From assembly GCA_009829735.1 (NCBI GenBank), contig CM020620.1, forward strand, positions 11,653,420 through 11,717,419: a stretch of DNA of 64,000 bases. The letters are read 5' to 3'. The notes under the pieces are model-generated. The model was not told where the DNA came from. It saw nothing but the letters and a program-made list of their open reading frames with translations, and searched no databases. The position numbers and the translations under genes were made by a program. This DNA comes from Pyropia yezoensis (lineage: Eukaryota > Rhodophyta > Bangiophyceae > Bangiales > Bangiaceae). Shown here in pieces: positions 61,358 to 64,000 of the stretch. How positions within the stretch are numbered: position 1 is the stretch's first letter; the number at the start of each line of letters is the position of its first letter.

Positions 61358-63528
61358 GCCCTTGGTAGGGTGCTGTCCGCCGGGACATCCGGCTGAGGAG
61401 GTGCCTCCTCGACGGCCAGTACTCCACCTGGAGCTGGCTGCCTACCCGGTGCGGGTCCGGGTGCTCTGGCGGGATACCCCCCAGTGGAAGCCTTGCGCTG
61501 CGCCGCTGCCCGCCGAGACTCCTCGGGGATGAGTGGGCAGGAAGACACACAGTGCTGAGGATCTCCACACAACATACATCCGGACGTGCCGGCCCCCCCT
61601 TGGGTACGCATGGGGGTAGCCCCGTAGCTGCGGTTGCCTGCCTCGGGCGCCCGAGTGCCTGCTCCCTGGTAGGCCTTGGGTCCTTGGGTCACCCGGAACA
61701 TGGACTCCCCCAACCGGTTGGGTCGGCCCGCAATCTGCGGAGGTGCCTCCGTACGTACTGCCCATGTAGGGAGGGGCTAGTGGGGGTTACCCGTAACCGG
61801 GGCATACCCCGTAGTCCGCACATACGCGACGCGCCGTCCCGCTCCCTCGTTGACCTGGAACTGGGTCCCAGCCGGGGCGGTGTACGCTACCGTACAATGC
61901 TCATCAATCACCGGCGTCGCCGGTAGCAACAGGTGGCCCTGTTGGTCGACTAGAGGTTCATCCTCACCCGTAGGGGTATGTTCGGTCGCCACCAGTACTG
62001 GTGCAGCCTTACGCTCCACCTTCTCTTGCCTCGGTACCGGGATAAGATGGTGCTTGCCTCCCTCACCCTTGGGCTTTGGGGCCAAGGCGCATTCCGGGTG
62101 TAGCACTCGGTAGGCGTCCCCTAGGGACTTGCACATGTGCATCAGTCGACTGAAGTTGGTCCGAGCCGTATTGGCTCCCCGTGCGGATATCCGCACGTAG
62201 TTGGGTACTCCTGCGAACAGGATGGCCCGTAGTTCCCCTTCACCGAGGAGCTTCCCCAGCTCGTAGTCGAGCTCTTGGATCCGGCGTCCAAACATCTCTT
62301 CATCCTCCCAGCTCTGGGCGGTGGCAGTGCGCAGGGCCCGGTAGTGGTCCTCGCACTTGTCCTCACTGAAGTAACTGCTCAGCAGCTCCTTGAGAATCCC
62401 ACGGTAATCCATGGGGGTGGCTGCGACCCTCATTCCCGGCATCGGGGATGCCTGGCGAAGAATGCCTCGCACCCGTTCATCAACAAAGAACGGGAGGATC
62501 TCCAGGGCCAGCCCCTCGTTGACGAGCGCCTTGTCCGCGGCTGCCTTGAAGCTAGTCAAGAAGCCGATGACTGCCAACGGGCGTCCGTTGGGGCCCCCGA
62601 ACATAGGGACTCCCTTCATAAGGGTCTGCATAGAGCGAATCGCTCGGTGCGACGTATTACGCATCGATTCCGATACGGTGGTAGATCGGTCCTCCAAACG
62701 ATAACGTTCCGGAGTAAGAACCGACCGGAAGACCTCGTTAACGATCTCCGTGTCAGCGTCCTGGGTATCCAGTCGCTTAGCCAGTTGGTGAGCAAACTCA
62801 TCGGACTCCATCCGCTTCAGTAGGCTCGCAGTTACCTGCGCGGTCATAGCTTCCACCACTGACGGTGGTACTTCAGGCGTCGGCACCTCGGGAACCCGAG
62901 CTGCCTGGCCTCCTTCGTCGTGGGGAAACTGTGAGAGGGTACCCCCTCCCTCAATAACCGACTCTCCACCGGCGTAAGTATCCGCCGGGTCGTGTCCACG
63001 GAGTCCGCTTCGGGTGCTCCGAGCGTATCGCTCCGTGTGAATCCGTTCCAACTCTGCCGACGAGTCGGATCCATACCCCATTGTGTCCGGGGGTTGTCCA
63101 GGAGTAGCAGCACCGGGGTCGACCCTGGTGGACTCCGAAAGTAGTCCGGCCGGTTCGAACCGTACCGGTGTGGGAGGAACACGACGGGGTCCCGTCGTGT
63201 GGCGTGTTGACATCAACACTGCCATCGCGTCCTCCGTCCGCTCCTGGCGAGCGTCGAGTCCGGAAAACCGGGCCTCGATGCGGGCCATTGATGCCATCAG
63301 GGAATCCCCTGGTGAAGGAGGCGGCGGAGTGAGGTCGGTCGACGACAGTTGCGGCGGACCCCCGCCTCCTGCCGTCCGAGCCGTGCCAAACGTCGATCCG
63401 GCACCGGAAAGCATTGGCGTCTCAATGTTGTCGATCGGGTTCCCGATCTCGGTTCCCGTAGTCACCTCCGGGGTCCGCGTCGACGCCGATCCGTCATCTT
63501 GAACGTTCCCCGTCTCTTGGGTAGACAT
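61345..63528 (-). pseudogene. gag: Gag of element E, one nonsense codon
   Basis: The start is the ATG of MSTQETGNVQ at 63528; a GTG two codons upstream is unlikely to be used. The frame has 728 codons. It has a Ser/Thr/Pro-rich N-terminus (with DLTPPPPSPGDS and a predicted helix SLMASMARIEARFSGLD, about 65-95), a capsid-like region (about 300-500) and a CX2CX4HX4C knuckle (CMLCGDPQHCVSSC, about 647-660). TAG at 61777-61779, after TGNPH, separates the knuckle from the rest and is probably a CAG change. It ends GGGAAAC-GAG-TAA (heptamer 61357-61351), as in families A and D. Confidence 0.88.
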
Positions 63529-63734
63529 AGTCACAATCAGTCAACCGACGTAACAATCACCACGAATAAGAGAGCGAGGAGGTAGATTGGGGAGAGTAAC
63601 AGTAGATCACAGTCAAAAGTAAAAACTCAACACAATCGATCAGGTCGCAACACCACGAGTACAAGAAAAGGACCGGATCCCTATCCGTGTGCCAGGGCCG
63701 AAGACGGCGTCACCACAAGGGTGACGGAAACCCG

Positions 63735-63752
63735 TCCTCTGCTGCTCCACCA
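63735..63752 (-). promoter_or_regulatory. Primer binding site of element E
   Basis: The plus strand reads TCCTCTGCTGCTCCACCA, the complement of TGGTGGAGCAGCAGAGGA. It matches the A/D site except at one base, and lies one base from the LTR. The roughly 200 bases between it and gag carry no gene. Confidence 0.82.
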
Positions 63753-63753
63753 A

Positions 63754-64000
63754 TGTAGCACTATAGGAATCCGTCGCACGTCCACTCTCAGGGAACACTC
63801 ACCAAGGGGGATCGGCACCAACGTCACCGGGAGGCCAAGGTTGCTGTCCTTGGAGCGCAAGCCATGGGACCAAGATGCGAGCCCAAATGGGAGGGGTTTG
63901 TTGTTCTGCCTTGGCCGGCGGTGGATTCGCCGCCGGCCCCCTCGTTATAAACCCTCGGAGACACTACTAACTACCCTCCACCCCAAGATGCAAGTCCCTC
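63754..64000 (-). repeat. 5' LTR of element E, cut by the window end
   Basis: It begins TGTAGCACTATAGG and follows the 3' LTR at 53985 base for base with a few changes (for example ACTATAGG for ACAATAGG). About 116 bases should lie beyond the window. Confidence 0.92.

Larger units (their letters stand above)
53985..64000 (-). mobile_element. Element E: family-E Ty3-type retrotransposon, incomplete at window end, defective
   Basis: The 3' LTR (53985-54347) is followed by a polypurine tract, an intact antisense ORF, a hairpin-rich spacer, pol, gag, a primer site and the first 247 bases of the 5' LTR at the window edge. The left flank is GGCAA inside C's aORF; the right flank is outside the window. 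Pol has lost its protease region and one integrase aspartate, and gag has one nonsense codon. The LTR parts visible differ at only a few sites, so the insertion is not ancient. Confidence 0.92.

Noticed and set aside
1-64000. tRNA, rRNA, CRISPR or prokaryotic operon features
   Set aside because: No cloverleaf, no rRNA core sequence and no regularly spaced short repeats with spacers were seen; the content is eukaryotic retrotransposons.

Overview
The window is a GC-rich stretch of eukaryotic nuclear DNA made almost entirely of Ty3-type (chromodomain-bearing, 'chromovirus'-like) LTR retrotransposons inserted into one another. No intact single-copy host gene, rRNA, tRNA or CRISPR array was recognised. 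The host cannot be named from the sequence. GC richness, few introns and the transposon content would fit a GC-rich alga or other protist (a bangiophyte red alga is one guess), but this is inference only.

Layout. 1-3991: broken minus-strand transposase-like gene, split by a 469-bp solo LTR (1717-2185, target duplication GCGAC). 3992-13368: element A, plus strand, with gag, pol and an antisense ORF. 13369-14120: a 393-bp unit in two tandem copies. 14121-15905: G/C homopolymer-rich DNA, then sequence without a recognised gene. 15906-18113: remnant F (antisense-type ORF on plus, last codons of a minus-strand pol). 18114-53984: old, decayed element C on plus. Nested in C's reverse transcriptase is element B (20810-49392, minus, target duplication GACAC). 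Nested in B's antisense ORF is D1 (22203-41510, plus, GTTTC/GTTTT). Nested in D1's antisense ORF is D2 (30894-40546, minus, AGAAG). 53985-64000+: element E (minus), inserted in C's antisense ORF and running off the window.

The elements fall into three main families (A/B/C, D, E), plus F. A to E share one plan: 5' LTR, a primer site TGGTGGAGCAGCAG, gag with a CX2CX4HX4C knuckle, pol in the -1 frame, then a third ORF of about 600-790 codons on the opposite strand, converging on the pol stop, then a polypurine tract and 3' LTR. Every gag ends with the heptamer GGGAAAC just before its stop, and in A, B and C an 11-bp stem follows. This is a textbook -1 ribosomal frameshift signal. Pol carries protease, reverse transcriptase, RNase H, HHCC/DD35E integrase and a C-terminal chromodomain.

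The most interesting feature is the antisense ORF family (here 'aORF'). It has a conserved core (an LWHLP-like motif, then a helical LHxxIxW-like stretch) in all families and no function I recognise. A second candidate is a cysteine-rich, Zn2Cys6-like reading frame antisense within all five family-A LTRs. D2 is youngest and nearly intact (gag and pol open, one nonsense codon in its aORF); the others carry nonsense codons, frameshifts or deletions.
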